NCBI RefSeq assembly: GCF_964355755.1
Contig: NC_092678.1
Location: 11,068,922 to 11,132,921 of the forward strand
Source of the DNA: Antedon mediterranea
Lineage: Eukaryota; Echinodermata; Crinoidea; Comatulida; Antedonidae
Direction of reading: 5' to 3'
Length of the DNA stretch: 64,000 nucleotides
Under the pieces are notes generated by a model, which saw only the letters and a program-made list of their open reading frames with translations, was not told the origin of the DNA and made no database searches. This document shows, one piece after another, positions 23,669 to 39,076 of the stretch (its first letter is position 1; each line of letters begins with the position of its first letter). The position numbers and the translations under genes are program-made.

Positions 23669-26600
23669 TTGAGTTGTACCATTGAATGGAACAAAATGAT
23701 TGATTTCTGGCCATTGTATTGAGTTGTACCATTGAATGGAACAAAATGATTGATTACTGGCCATTGTATTGAGTTGTACCATTGAATGGAACAAAATGAT
23801 TGATTTCTGGCCATTGTATTGAGTTGTACCATTGAATGGAACAAAATGATTGATTACTGGCCATTGTATTGAGTTGTACCATTGAATGAAACAAAATGAT
23901 TGATAACTGGCAATTGCATTGAGTTGTACCATTAAATGGAACAAAATGATTAATTACTGGCCATTGTATTGAGTTGTACCATTGAATGGAACAAATGATT
24001 AATTACTGGCCATTGTATTGAGTTGTACCATTGAATGGAACAAAATGGTTAATTACCGGCCATTGTATTGAGTTGTACCATTGAATGGAACAAAATGATT
24101 AATAACTGGCCTTTGTATTGAGTTGTACCATTGAATGGAACAAAATGATTAATTACTGGCCATTGTATTGAATTGTACCATTGAATGGAACAAAGTGATT
24201 AATTATTGGCCATTGTATTGAGTTGTACCATTGAATGGAACGAAATGATTAATTAATGGCCATTGTATTGAGTTGTACTATTGAATGGAACAAAACGATT
24301 AATTACTAACCATTGTATTGAGTTGTACTATTGAATGGAACAAAATGATTAATTACTAATCATTGTATTGAGTTGTACCATTGAATGGAACAAAATGATT
24401 AATTACTGGCCATTGTATTGAGTTGTACCATTGAATGGAACAAAATGATTAATTACTGGCCATTGTATTGAATTGTACCATTGAATGGAACAAAATGATT
24501 AATTACTGGCCATTGTATTGAGTTGTATCATTGAATGGAACAAAATGATTAATTACTGGCCATTGTATTGAGTTGTACCATTGAAGAGAACAAAATTATT
24601 AAAAACTGGCCATTGTATTGAGTTGTACCATTGAATGGAACAAAATGATTAATTATTAGCCATTGTATTGAGTTGTACCATTGAATGGAACAAAATGATT
24701 AATTACTTGCCATTATATTGAGTTGTACCATTGAATGGAAAAAATGATTAATTGCTGGCCATTGTATTGAGTTGTACCATTGAATGGAACAAAATGATTA
24801 ATTGCTGGCCATTGTATTGAGTTGTACCATTGAATGGAACAAAATGATTAATTACTGGCCATTGTATTGAGTTGTACCATTGAATGGAACAAAATGATTA
24901 ATTACTGGCCATTGTATTGAGTTGTACCATTGAATGGAACAAAATGATTAATTACTGGCCATTGTATTGAGTTGTACCATTTAATGGAACAAAATGGTTA
25001 ATTACTGGCCATTGTATTGAGTTGTACCATTGAATGGAACAAAATGATTAATTACTGGCCATTGTATTGAGTTTTACCATTGAATGGAACAAAATGATTA
25101 ATTACTGGCCATTGTATTGAGTTGTACCATTGAATGGAACAAAATGATTAATTACTGGCCATTGTATTGAGTTGTACCATTGAATGGAACAAAATGATTA
25201 ATTATTAGCCATTGTATTGAGTTGTACCATTGAATGGAACAAAATGATTAATTACTTGCCATTATATTGAGTTGTACCATTGAATGGAACAAAATGATTA
25301 ATTGCTGGCCATTATATTGAGTTGTACCATTGAATGGAACAAAATGATTAATTGCTGGCCATTGTATTGAGTTGTACCATTGAATGGAACAAAATGATTA
25401 ATTACTGGCCTTTGTATTGAGTTGTACCATTGAATGGAACAAAATGATTAATTACTGGCCATTGTATTGAATTGTACCATTGAATGGAACAAAGTGATTA
25501 ATTATTGGCCATTGTATTGAGTTGTACCATTGAATGGAACAAAATGATTAATTACTGGCCTTTGTATTGAGTTGTACCATTGAATGGAACAAAATGATTA
25601 ATTACTGGCCATTGTATTGAATTGTACCATTGAATGGAACAAAGTGATTAATTATTGGCCCATGTATTGAGTTGTACCATTGAATGGAACGAAATGATTA
25701 ATTAATGGCCATTGTATTGAGTTGTACTATTGAATGGAACAAAACGATTAATTACTAACCATTGTATTGAGTTGTACTATTGAATGGAACAAAATGATAA
25801 ATTACTAATCATTGTATTGAGTTGTACCATTGAATGGAACAAAATGATTAATTACTGGCCATTGTATTGAGTTGTACCATTGAATGGAACAAAATGATTA
25901 ATTACTGGCCATTGTATTGAATTGTACCATTGAATGGAACAAAATGATTAATTACTGGCCATTGTATTGAGTTGTATCATTGAATGGAACAAAATGATTA
26001 ATTACTGGCCATTGTATTGAGTTGTACCATTGAAGAGAACAAAATTATTAAAAACTGGCCATTGTATTGAGTTGTACCATTGAATGGAACAAAATGATTA
26101 ATTATTAGCCATTGTATTGAGTTGTACCATTGAATGGAACAAAATGATTAATTACTTGCCATTATATTGAGTTGTACCATTGAATGGAAAAAATGATTAA
26201 TTGCTGGCCATTGTATTGAGTTGTACCATTGAATGGAACAAAATGATTAATTGCTGGCCATTGTATTGAGTTGTACCATTGAATGGAACAAAATGATTAA
26301 TTACTGGCCATTGTATTGAGTTGTACCATTGAATGGAACAAAATGATTAATTACTGGCCATTGTATTGAGTTGTACCATTGAATGTAACAAAATGATTAA
26401 TTACTGGCCATTGTATTGAGTTGTACAATTTAATGGAACAAAATGGTTAATTACTGGCCATTGTATTGAGTTGTACCATTGAATGGAACAAAATGATTAA
26501 TTACTGGCCATTGTATTGAGTTTTACCATTGAATGGAACAAAATGATTAATTACTGGCCATTGTATTGAGTTGTACCATTGAATGGAACAAAATGATTAA

Positions 26601-29600
26601 TTACTGGCCATTGTATTGAGTTGTACCATTGAATGGAACAAAATGATTAATTATTAGCCATTGTATTGAGTTGTACCATTGAATGGAACAAAATGATTAA
26701 TTACTTGCCATTATATTGAGTTGTACCATTGAATGGAACAAAATGATTAATTGCTGGCCATTGTATTGAGTTGTACCATTTAATGGAACAAAATGATTAA
26801 TTGCTGGCCATTGTATTGAGTTGTACCATTGAATGGAACAAAATGATTAATTACTGGCCATTGTATTGAGTTGTACCATTGAATGGAACAAAATGATTAA
26901 TTACTGGCCATTGTATTGAGTTGTACCATTGAATGGAACAAAATGATTAATTACTGGCCATTGTATTGAATTTTACCATTTAATGGAACAAAATGGTTAA
27001 TTACTGGCCATTGTATTGAGTTGTACCATTGAATGGAACAAAATGATTAATTACTGGCCATTGTATTGAGTTGTACCATTGAATGGAACTAAATGATTAA
27101 TTACTGGCCATTGTATTGAGTTGTACCATTGAATGGAACAAAATGATTAATTACTGGCCATTGTATTGAGTGGTACCATTGAATGGAACAAAATGATTAA
27201 TTACTGGCCATTATATTTAGTTGTACCATTGAATGGAACAAAATGATTAATTATTAGCCATTGTATTGAGTTGTATCATCGAATGGAACAAAATGATTAA
27301 TTGCTGGCCATTGTATTGAGTTGTACCATTCAATGGAACAAAATGATTAATTACAGGCCATTGTATTGAGTTGTACCATTGAATGGAACAAATGATTAAT
27401 TACTGGCCATTGTATTGAGATTTACCATTGAATGGAATAAAATGATTAATTACTGGCCATTGTATTGAGTTGTACCATTGAATGGAACAAAATGATTAAT
27501 TACTTACCATTGTATTGAGTTGTACTATTGAATGGAACAAAATGATTAATTGCCGGCCATTGTATTGAGTTGTACCATTGAATGGAACAAAATGATTAAT
27601 TACTGCCCATTGTATTGAGTTTTACCATTGAATGGAACAAAATGATTAATTACTTACCATTGTATTGAGTTGTACCATTGAATGGAACAAAATGATTAAT
27701 TACTGGCCATTGTATTGAGTTGTACTATTGAATGGAACAAAATGATTAATTACTGGCCATTGTATTGAGTTGTACTATTGAATGGAACAAAATGATTAAT
27801 TACTGGCCATTGTATTGAGTTGTACCATTGAATGGAACAAATGATTATTTACTAACCATTGTATTTAGTTGTGCCATTGAATGGAACAAAATGATTAATT
27901 GCTGGCCATTGTATTGAGTTGTACCATTCAATGGAACAAAGTGATTAATTATTGGCCATTGTATTGAGTTGTACCATTGAATGGAACAAAATGATTAATT
28001 ACTGGCCTTTGTATTGAGTTGTACCATTGAATGGAACAAAATGATTAATTACTGGCCATTGTATTGAATTGTACCATTGAATGGAACAAAGTGATTAATT
28101 ATTGGCCCATGTATTGAGTTGTACCATTGAATGGAACGAAATGATTAATTAATGGCCATTGTATTGAGTTGTACTATTGAATGGAACAAAACGATTAATT
28201 ACTAACCATTGTATTGAATTGTACCATTGAATGGAACAAAGTGATTAATTATTGGCCCATGTATTGAGTTGTACCATTGAATGGAACGAAATGATTAATT
28301 AATGGCCATTGTATTGAGTTGTACCATTGAATGGAACAAAATGATTAATTACTTACCATTGTATTGAGTTGTACTATTGAATGGAACAAAATGATTAATT
28401 GCCGGCCATTGTATTGAGTTGTACCATTGAATGGAACAAAATGATTAATTACTGCCCATTGTATTGAGTTTTACCATTGAATGGAACAAAATGATTAATT
28501 ACTTACCATTGTATTGAGTTGTACCATTGAATGGAACAAAATGATTAATTACTGGCCATTGTATTGAGTTGTACTATTGAATGGAACAAAATGATTAATT
28601 ACTGGCCATTGTATTGAGTTGTACCATTGAATGGAACAAATGATTATTTACTAACCATTGTATTTAGTTGTGCCATTGAATGGAACAAAATGATTAATTG
28701 CTGGCCATTGTATTGAGTTGTACCATTCAATGGAACAAAGTGATTAATTATTGGCCATTGTATTGAGTTGTACCATTGAATGGAACAAAATGATTAATTA
28801 CTGGCCTTTGTATTGAGTTGTACCATTGAATGGAACAAAATGATTAATTACTGGCCATTGTATTGAATTGTACCATTGAATGGAAAAAAGTGATTAATTA
28901 TTGGCCCATGTATTGAGTTGTACCATTGAATGGAACGAAATGATTAATTAATGGCCATTGTATTGAGTTGTACTATTGAATGGAACAAAACGATTAATTA
29001 CTAACCATTGTATTGAGTTGTACTATTGAATGGAACAAAATGATTAATTACTAATCATTGTATTGAGTTGTACCATTGAATGGAACAAAATGATTAATTA
29101 CTGGCCATTGTATTGAGTTGTACCATTGAATGGAACAAAATGATTAATTACTGGCCATTGTATTGAATTGTACCATTGAATGGAACAAAATGATTAATTA
29201 CTGGCCATTGTATTGAGTTGTACCATTGAATGGAACAAAATGATTAATTGCTGGCCATTGTATTGAGTTGTACCATTGAATGGAACAAAATGATTAATTG
29301 CTGGCCATTGTATTGAGTTGTACCATTGAATGGAACAAAATGATTAATTACTGGCCATTGTATTGAGTTGTACCATTGAATGGAACAAAATGATTAATTA
29401 CTGGCCATTGTATTGAGTTGTACCATTGAATGTAACAAAATGATTAATTACTGGCCATTGTATTGAGTTGTACAATTTAATGGAACAAAATGGTTAATTA
29501 CTGGCCATTGTATTGAGTTGTACCATTGAATGGAACAAAATGATTAATTACTGGCCATTGTATTGAGTTTTACCATTGAATGGAACAAAATGATTAATTA

Positions 29601-32600
29601 CTGGCCATTGTATTGAGTAGTACCATTGAATGGAACAAAATGATTAATTACTGGCCATTGTATTGAGTTGTACCATTGAATGGAACAAAATGATTAATTA
29701 TTAGCCATTGTATTGAGTTGTACCATTGAATGGAACAAAATGATTAATTACTTGCCATTATATTGAGTTGTACCATTGAATGGAACAAAATGATTAATTG
29801 CTGGCCATTGTATTGAGTTGTACCATTTAATGGAACAAAATGATTAATTGCTGGCCATTGTTTTGAGTTGTACCATTGAATGGAACAAAATGATTAATTA
29901 CTGGCCATTGTATTGAGTTGTACCATTGAATGGAACAAAATGATTAATTACTGGCCATTGTATTGAGTTGTACCATTGAATGGAACAAAATGATTAATTA
30001 CTGGCCATTGTATTGAATTTTACCATTTAATGGAACAAAATGGTTAATTACTGGCCATTGTATTGAGTTGTACCATTGAATGGAACAAAATGATTAATTA
30101 CTGGCCATTGTATTGAGTTGTACCATTGAATGGAACTAAATGATTAATTACTGGCCATTGTATTGAGTTGTACCATTGAATGGAACAAAATGATTAATTA
30201 CTGGCCATTGTATTGAGTTGTACCATTGAATGGAACAAAATGATTAATTACTGGCCATTATATTTAGTTGTACCATTGAATGGAACAAAATGATTAATTA
30301 TTAGCCATTGTATTGAGTTGTATCATCGAATGGAACAAAATGATTAATTGCTGGCCATTGTATTGAGTTGTACCATTCAATGGAACAAAATGATTAATTA
30401 CAGGCCATTGTATTGAGTTGTACCATTGAATGGAACAAATGATTAATTACTGGCCATTGTATTGAGATTTACCATTGAATGGAATAAAATGATTAATTAC
30501 TGGCCATTGTATTGAGTTGTACCATTGAATGGAACAAAATGATTAATTACTTACCATTGTATTGAGTTGTACTATTGAATGGAACAAAATGATTAATTGC
30601 CGGCCATTGTATTGAGTTGTACCATTGAATGGAACAAAATGATTAATTACTGCCCATTGTATTGAGTTTTACCATTGAATGGAACAAAATGATTAATTAC
30701 TTACCATTGTATTGAGTTGTACCATTGAATGGAACAAAATGATTAATTACTGGCCATTGTATTGAGTTGTACTATTGAATGGAACAAAATGATTAATTAC
30801 TGGCCATTGTATTGAGTTGTACTATTGAATGGAACAAAATGATTAATTACTGGCCATTGTATTGAGTTGTACCATTGAATGGAACAAATGATTATTTACT
30901 AACCATTGTATTTAGTTGTGCCATTGAATGGAACAAAATGATTAATTGCTGGCCATTGTATTGAGTTGTACCATTCAATGGAACAAAGTGATTAATTATT
31001 GGCCATTGTATTGAGTTGTACCATTGAATGGAACAAAATGATTAATTACTGGCCTTTGTATTGAGTTGTACCATTGAATGGAACAAAATGATTAATTACT
31101 GGCCATTGTATTGAATTGTACCATTGAATGGAACAAAGTGATTAATTATTGGCCCATGTATTGAGTTGTACCATTGAATGGAACGAAATGATTAATTAAT
31201 GGCCATTGTATTGAGTTGTACTATTGAATGGAACAAAACGATTAATTACTAACCATTGTATTGAATTGTACCATTGAATGGAACAAAGTGATTAATTATT
31301 GGCCCATGTATTGAGTTGTACCATTGAATGGAACGAAATGATTAATTAATGGCCATTGTATTGAGTTGTACCATTGAATGGAACAAAATGATTAATTACT
31401 TACCATTGTATTGAGTTGTACTATTGAATGGAACAAAATGATTAATTGCCGGCCATTGTATTGAGTTGTACCATTGAATGGAACAAAATGATTAATTACT
31501 GCCCATTGTATTGAGTTTTACCATTGAATGGAACAAAATGATTAATTACTTACCATTGTATTGAGTTGTACCATTGAATGGAACAAAATGATTAATTACT
31601 GGCAATTGTATTGAGTTGTACTATTGAATGGAACAAAATGATTAATTACTGGCCATTGTATTGAGTTGTACTATTGAATGGAACAAAATGATTAATTACT
31701 GGCCATTGTATTGAGTTGTACCATTGAATGGAACAAATGATTATTTACTAACCATTGTATTTAGTTGTGCCATTGAATGGAACAAAATGATTAATTGCTG
31801 GCCATTGTATTGAGTTGTACCATTCAATGGAACAAAGTGATTAATTATTGGCCATTGTATTGAGTTGTACCATTGAATGGAACAAAATGATTAATTACTG
31901 GCCTTTGTATTGAGTTGTACCATTGAATGGAACAAAATGATTAATTACTGGCCATTGTATTGAATTGTACCATTGAATGGAACAAAGTGATTAATTATTG
32001 GCCCATGTATTGAGTTGTACCATTGAATGGAACGAAATGATTAATTAATGGCCATTGTATTGAGTTGTACTATTGAATGGAACAAAACGATTAATTACTA
32101 ACCATTGTATTGAGTTGTACTATTGAATGGAACAAAATGATTAATTACTAATCATTGTATTGAGTTGTACCATTGAATGGAACAAAATGATTAATTACTG
32201 GCCATTGTATTGAGTTGTACCATTGAATGGAACAAAATGATTAATTACTGGCCATTGTATTGAATTGTACCATTGAATGGAACAAAATGATTAATTACTG
32301 GCCATTGTATTGAGTTGTATCATTGAATGGAACAAAATGATTAATTACTGGCCATTGTATTGAGTTGTACCATTGAAGAGAACAAAATTATTAAAAACTG
32401 GCCATTGTATTGAGTTGTACCATTGAATGGAACAAAATGATTAATTATTAGCCATTGTATTGAGTTGTACCATTGAATGGAACAAAATGATTAATTACTT
32501 GCCATTATATTGAGTTGTACCATTGAATGGAAAAAATGATTAATTGCTGGCCATTGTATTGAGTTGTACCATTGAATGGAACAAAATGATTAATTGCTGG

Positions 32601-35560
32601 CCATTGTATTGAGTTGTACCATTGAATGGAACAAAATGATTAATTACTGGCCATTGTATTGAGTTGTACCATTGAATGGAACAAAATGATTAATTACTGG
32701 CCATTGTATTGAGTTGTACCATTGAATGGAACAAAATGATTAATTACTGGCCATTGTATTGAGTTGTACAATTTAATGGAACAAAATGGTTAATTACTGG
32801 CCATTGTATTGAGTTGTACCATTGAATGGAACAAAATGATTAATTACTGGCCATTGTATTGAGTTTTACCATTGAATGGAACAAAATGATTATTACTGGC
32901 CATTGTATTGAGTTGTACCATTGAATGGAACAAAATGATTAATTACTGGCCATTGTATTGAGTTGTACCATTGAATGGAACAAAATGATTAATTATTAGC
33001 CATTGTATTGAGTTGTACCATTGAATGGAACAAAATGATTAATTACTTGCCATTATATTGAGTTGTACCATTGAATGGAACAAAATGATTAATTGCTGGC
33101 CATTGTATTGAGTTGTACCATTGAATGGAACAAAATGATTAATTACTGGCAATTGTATTGAGTTGTACCATTGAATGGAACAAAATGATTAATTACTGGC
33201 CATTGTATTGAGTTGTACCATTGAATGGAACAAAATGATTAATTACTGGCCATTGTATTGAGTTGTACCATTGAATGGAACAAAATGATTAATTACTGGC
33301 CATTGTATTGAATTGTACCATTGAATGGAACAAAATGATTAATTACTGGCCATTGTATTGAGTTTTACCATTGAATGGAACAAAATGATTATTACTGGCC
33401 ATTGTATTGAGTTGTACCATTGAATGGAACAAAATGATTAATTACTGGCCATTGTATTGAGTTGTACCATTGAATGGAACAAAATGATTAATTATTAGCC
33501 ATTGTATTGAGTTGTACCATTGAATGGAACAAAATGATTAATTACTTGCCATTATATTGAGTTGTACCATTGAATGGAACAAAATGATTAATTGCTGGCC
33601 ATTGTATTGAGTTGTACCATTGAATGGAACAAAATGATTAATTACTGGCAATTGTATTGAGTTGTACCATTGAATGGAACAAAATGATTAATTACTGGCC
33701 ATTGTATTGAGTTGTACCATTGAATGGAACAAAATGATTAATTACTGGCCATTGTATTGAATTTTACCATTTAATGGAACAAAATGGTTAATTACTGGCC
33801 ATTGTATTGAGTTGTACCATTGAATGGAACAAAATGATTAATTACTGGCCATTGTATTGAGTTGTACCATTGAATGGAACTAAATGATTAATTACTGGCC
33901 ATTGTATTGAGTTGTACCATTGAATGGAACAAAATGATTAATTACTGGCCATTGTATTGAGTTGTACCATTGAATGGAACAAAATGATTAATTACTGGCC
34001 ATTATATTTAGTTGTACCATTGAATGGAACAAAATGATTAATTATTAGCCATTGTATTGAGTTGTATCATCGAATGGAACAAAATGATTAATTGCTGGCC
34101 ATTGTATTGAGTTGTACCATTCAATGGAACAAAATGATTAATTACAGGCCATTGTATTGAGTTGTACCATTGAATGGAACAAATGATTAATTACTGGCCA
34201 TTGTATTGAGTTGTACCATTGAATGGAACAAAATGATTAATTACTGGCCATTGTATTGAGTTGTACCATTGAATGGAACAAAATGATTAATTACTTACCA
34301 TTGTATTGAGTTGTACTATTGAATGGAACAAAATGATTAATTGCCGGCCATTGTATTGAGTTGTACCATTGAATGGAACAAAATGATTAATTACTGCCCA
34401 TTGTATTGAGTTTTACCATTGAATGGAACAAAATGATTAATTACTTACCATTGTATTGAGTTGTACCATTGAATGGAACAAAATGATTAATTACTGGCCA
34501 TTGTATTGAGTTGTACTATTGAATGGAACAAAATGATTAATTACTGGCCATTGTATTGAGTTGTACTATTGAATGGAACAAAATGATTAATTACTGGCCA
34601 TTGTATTGAGTTGTACCATTGAATGGAACAAATGATTATTTACTAACCATTGTATTTAGTTGTGCCATTGAATGGAACAAAATGATTAATTGCTGGCCAT
34701 TGTATTGAGTTGTACCATTCAATGGAACAAAATGATTAATCATTGGCCATTGTATTGAGTTTTACCATTGAATGGAACAAAATGATTAATTACTGGCCAT
34801 TGTATTGAGTTGTACTATTGAATGGAACAAAATGATTAATTGCTGGCCATTGTATTGAATTGTACCATTAAATGGAACAAAATGATTAATTACTGGCCAT
34901 TGTATTGAGTTGTACCATTGCATGGAACAAAATGATTAATTACTGGCCATTGTATTGAGTTGTACCATTGAATGGAACAAAATGATTAATTATTAGCCAT
35001 TGTATTGAGTTGTACCATTGAATGGAACAAAATGATTAATTACTGGCCATTGTATTGAGTTGTACCATTGAATGGAACAAAATGATTAATTACTGGCCAT
35101 TGTATTGAGTTGTACCATTCAATGGAACAAAATGATTAATTACTGGCCATTGTATTGAGTTGTACCATTGAATGGAACAAATGATTAATTACTGGCCATT
35201 GTATTGAGTTGTACCATTGAATGGAACAAAATGATTAATTACTGGCCATTGTATTGAGTTGTACCATTGAATGGAACAAAATGATTAATTACTTACCATT
35301 GTATTGAGTTGTACTATTGAATGGAACAAAATGATTAATTGCCGGCCATTGTATTGAGTTGTACCATTGAATGGAACAAAATGATTAATTACTGGCCATT
35401 GTATTGAGTTGTACCATTGAATGGAACAAAATGATTAATTACTTACCATTGTATTGAGTTGTACCATTGAATGGAACAAAATGATTAATTATTGGCCATT
35501 GTATTGAGTTGTACCATTGAATGGAACAAAATGATTAATTACTGGCCATTGTATTGAGTT
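23669..35560. repeat. Satellite B, second block (~238 copies)
   Basis: The same 50 bp monomer as at 2401-12945, entering abruptly after array C. Unit types such as GGCCCATGTATTG, ACTTACCATTG, GCCGGCCATTG and GTACAATTTAATGG recur in order. GTACAATTTAATGG is at about 26424 and 29472, and ACTTACCATTG with the following unit is at 27501 and 30548, giving a macro-period of ~3.05 kb. Nested within this are ~850 bp repeats (27501/28350 and 30548/31397). Several monomers are 49 bp (AACAAATGATT) and mark copies. The minus-strand frames at 23611-23944 exist only because TTGATT replaces TTAATT there. The array is cut at 35560 by an insertion and continues in phase at 40249. Confidence 0.95.
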
Positions 35561-35574
35561 CCCAGTCAAGACAT

Positions 35575-37150
35575 GATATAAACCACATATCACTATGATA
35601 TCAGAAACATCTCACACGACTGATATCGTACATGTGATACAATTAAGATATCAGTCTGATATCAAAAACTTTTCACACTAATGATATCATACCCATGATA
35701 CAACTCAGATATCAGTCTGATATCAAAAAATTCTCACAGTAATGATATCAAACAATATGATATAATTGAGATATCATTCTGATATCACAAACTTATCACA
35801 CTTTGATGTCATACAATATGGTAAAACTAAGATATCAGTCTGATATAAGAAACTTATCACACTTTGATATCATACAATATGATATAACTAAGATATCAGT
35901 CTGATATCGGCAACTTCTCACACAATGATATCATACAATATGATATAACTAAGATATCAGTCTGATATCGGCAACTTCTTACACAATGATATCATACAAT
36001 ATGATATAACTAAGATATCAGTCTGATACCGGCAACTTCTCACACAAATGATATCACACATTATGATATAACTCAGATATCAGTCTGATATCGGCAACTT
36101 CTCACACAATTATATCATACAATATGATATAACTAAGATATCAGTCCGATATCGGCAACTTCTTAGACAAATGATATCATACTTATGATATAACTCAGAT
36201 ATCAGTCCGATATCGGCAACTTCTCACACAAATGATATCATACATTATGATATAACTCAGATATCAGTCTGATATCGGCAACTTCTCACACAATTATATC
36301 ATACAATATGATATAACTAAGATATCAGTCTGATATCGGCAACTTCTTAGACAAATGATATCATACTTATGATATAACTCAGATATCAGTCTGATATCGG
36401 CAACTTCTTACACAGATGATATCATACTTATGATATAAGTTAGATATCAGTCTGATATCGGCAACTTCTTACACAAATGATATCATACTTATGATATAAC
36501 TAAGATATCAGTCCGATATCGGCAACTTCTTAGACAAATGATATCATACTTATGATATAACTCAGATATCTTTCCGATATCGGCAACTTCTCACACAAAT
36601 GATATCATACATTATGATATAACTCAGATATCAGTCTGATATCGGCAACTTCTCACACAATTATATCATACAATATGATATAACTAAGATATCAGTCTGA
36701 TATCGGCAACTTCTTAGACAAATGATATCATACTTATGATATAACTCAGATATCAGTCTGATATCAGCAACTTCTTACACACTGATGATATCATACAATA
36801 TGATATAACTCAGATATCAGTCTGATATCAGCAACTTCTTACACAATGATATCATACAATATGATATAACTAAGATATCAGTCTGATATCAGCAACTTCT
36901 TACACACTGATGATATCATACAATATGATATAACTAAGATATCAGTCTGATATCGGCAACTTCTTACACAATGATATCATAATATGATAGAACTGGGATA
37001 TCAGTTTGATATCGGCAACCTCTCACACAATGATATCATATACATATAATTTAGATAGGCCTATCAGTCTATCAGAAACTTCTCATACTAATGATAATAC
37101 AATGATATAATTCTGATATGAAACTTTTAATTGTATGATATCATTCGATA
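35575..37150. repeat. ~61 bp GATATC palindromic repeats, left subterminal (~25 copies)
   Basis: Units contain GATATCAGTCTGATATC (a perfect palindrome around a central T), then CGGCAACTTCT, then ATGATATCATAC and AATATGATATAACTAAG. Copy length is near 60-62 bp, varying with one- to four-base changes. Palindrome density is extreme: at least two EcoRV-type GATATC cores per unit. Position just inside the element end suggests transposase-binding or structural repeats (inference). Confidence 0.9.
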
Positions 37151-37229
37151 ATCTCAGACTTACATCAGTCTCATACCTTGGGATAATATTTTATTTCATA
37201 CCTCGCCATGCTCATTAAACTCTAACAAA

Positions 37230-37560
37230 ATATATCCCAGTGGGCACAGAACATAATTTCAACGTTTGAATCAACGTTAAAATTTCGTTGATGTGTTGAA
37301 ATGATGTTAACAGCGTATTCTAAACGTTGATTCAACGTTGAAATAACATTGTCTTTCTAACTACTAACCTTTTACGTTTATTTATCAATGCTAATTTAAC
37401 GTTGAAAAAATGTTCAAATTTAGTTGATATTTTTGTCAAAAAAGGTTGAAGTTATGTAGTGTTTTTAACCAACTATTATGTTTGTTTGTTTATCAGTGTC
37501 ATTTTAACGTTAATTTAACGTTGAAATTCATTTGACAATTTTGGTTAAAATGACACCATG
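37230..37560. repeat. AACGTT-rich dispersed repeat inside the insertion
   Basis: This starts with CCCAGTGGGCACAGAACATA, and TTGAATCAACGTT / AACGTTGATTCAACGTTG words follow several times as inverted and direct copies. AACGTTGAA-type repeats beginning CCAGTGGGCAC look like the end of a separate MITE-like family. The CCCAG start resembles the end of the host insertion, so the two may be related. Confidence 0.5.
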
Positions 37561-37739
37561 GTTTTATATATTATACAGTATTTGTTTTTAATACAAATGT
37601 TCTACATATAGTAGGCCTAATGTATAAAAACTATAGCCTATACCAGTTGTATTGAATCAAAATGACCTTTCACGCAAGATCAAATTTCATAAGATACAAG
37701 CTTGTCATTGGTTGGTTTCATTTTGATACACTTTTTAAA

Positions 37740-37814
37740 CTGTTGTCAGTTGCTTGGTGTTGATGGTGGTGGTGTTGAGACAAAGACTCATCTTTTTGAT
37801 AATTGTAAATACAG
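37740..37814 (+). other. Candidate 5' exon with strong splice donor
   Basis: A locally GC-richer segment ends at ACAG followed by GTAAGA (donor at 37815), a near-consensus donor site. It is followed by intron-like T-rich sequence and a polypyrimidine acceptor (CTTTCTTTTTTTTCAG) ending at 38136. The exon start is unknown and no coding frame is defined. It may be a 5' UTR exon of the gene whose last exon is at 39077-39267. Confidence 0.35.
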
Positions 37815-39076
37815 GTAAGAAAACAATCTTGTTTTTATTTAGTAATCTACTAATTTATAAGCTTAGTTCTTACAGTTTAACTAGTTTACAATAATAACTA
37901 TAGCCTTAGTTCACTTGACTTGTGTTGTGATAATAAGAAACTAACTAGAGCCTGGCAGGGTGCTGAACTCAACTGTATTATAATTACTGGATACTATGCC
38001 AAGGATAACTCCAGTACTTTTTATGAAGGTTATAAAATGGTATGTTGTAGGCCTGGCTAGGCTGTCTGCAGCTCCTATAAACACATGCTAGGTATCACAG
38101 CTATACAATACATTCACTCACTTTCTTTTTTTTCAGATGTAGGCCTATAGCCTAGTAAGTAGCTAAGTAGGCCATAACAAGCCATATACTTAGCTAGAAA
38201 AGACAGCAATGGAATAATAACTGTTTTAATACAGTTAACTGTAATATCTTCTGATATACGTTGACGGTTGTTTTACATTAAAAGGAGTAATACACTGATA
38301 CTGTTGAATGTATATGAGCTTTATTGAATTGAACTAATTTTGCTTGTCCGAAGACTGGAGAGAATATGATAATCTATTAACTGTTCACTGAGTTGGTATA
38401 TTGTGGAATTTATAATTGTTCTAATGGGATTTCTAACGGGAGTTACTACAGTATAAACAAGTGTTGCTGTCCAGTGGTCCGATTTGCCCTAGCTTTCACT
38501 GAGGTGAAGGTGATGTGACATGATGTGCATCTAAACATATACAGATGACCATTGAGATAATATCTAATATGGGATGATCAATGATTTCAGAAATAAAAGG
38601 TTGGTATAGTGCTTAACTCATTGACTTGATAATATGTTGTGCAATAATTATTACACTGTTAATAATATTTATATTCATTTATAATTTGAGACTTTATATA
38701 GTGATTGTGTATGCATTATTTATCTAAGTACAGTACTACATATTGAACTATTTATAGACCATACATAACCTTTAAAAGTAAGTACTGTAGCCCAATGCTT
38801 ATTATAAATACGAGATTAAATTATCTATTTTCAACATATAATGTGGTTGGGTGCACACGGAACAACAAATTTAACTGATGAATTATTCATGTATATTTTG
38901 TGACGTTTCATGAGGGGTCCCCAACTTATGTACGAAAAAAAAAATCGCGGCCCGGATCTCGGCGAATTAGATTTGCTTTTGAAAGGGGGGTGGCACATAT
39001 TTCTCAAATTGGGTAGTGCAATAACTGATTTTTTAATAAAATGAAATATAATATATTATTTATTTTGCTGTTGCAG
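37815..39076. other. Interior of the insertion, probable introns
   Basis: AT-rich sequence with CTAGGCC words and several possible splice sites (acceptor at 38136; a short candidate exon near 38475-38505 followed by GTGAAG). I could not assemble a continuous reading frame through it. AAAATCGCGGCCCGGATCTC near 38942 is a lone GC-rich patch. Confidence 0.35.

Noticed and set aside
23611-23944. Overlapping minus-strand open frames in satellite B (FVPFNGTTQYNGQ-type repeats), also at 5179-5361 and 9697-9879
   Set aside because: Three frames of the same 50 bp unit are open together where TTAATT has become TTGATT. There is no start context, no domain and no neighbouring gene structure.
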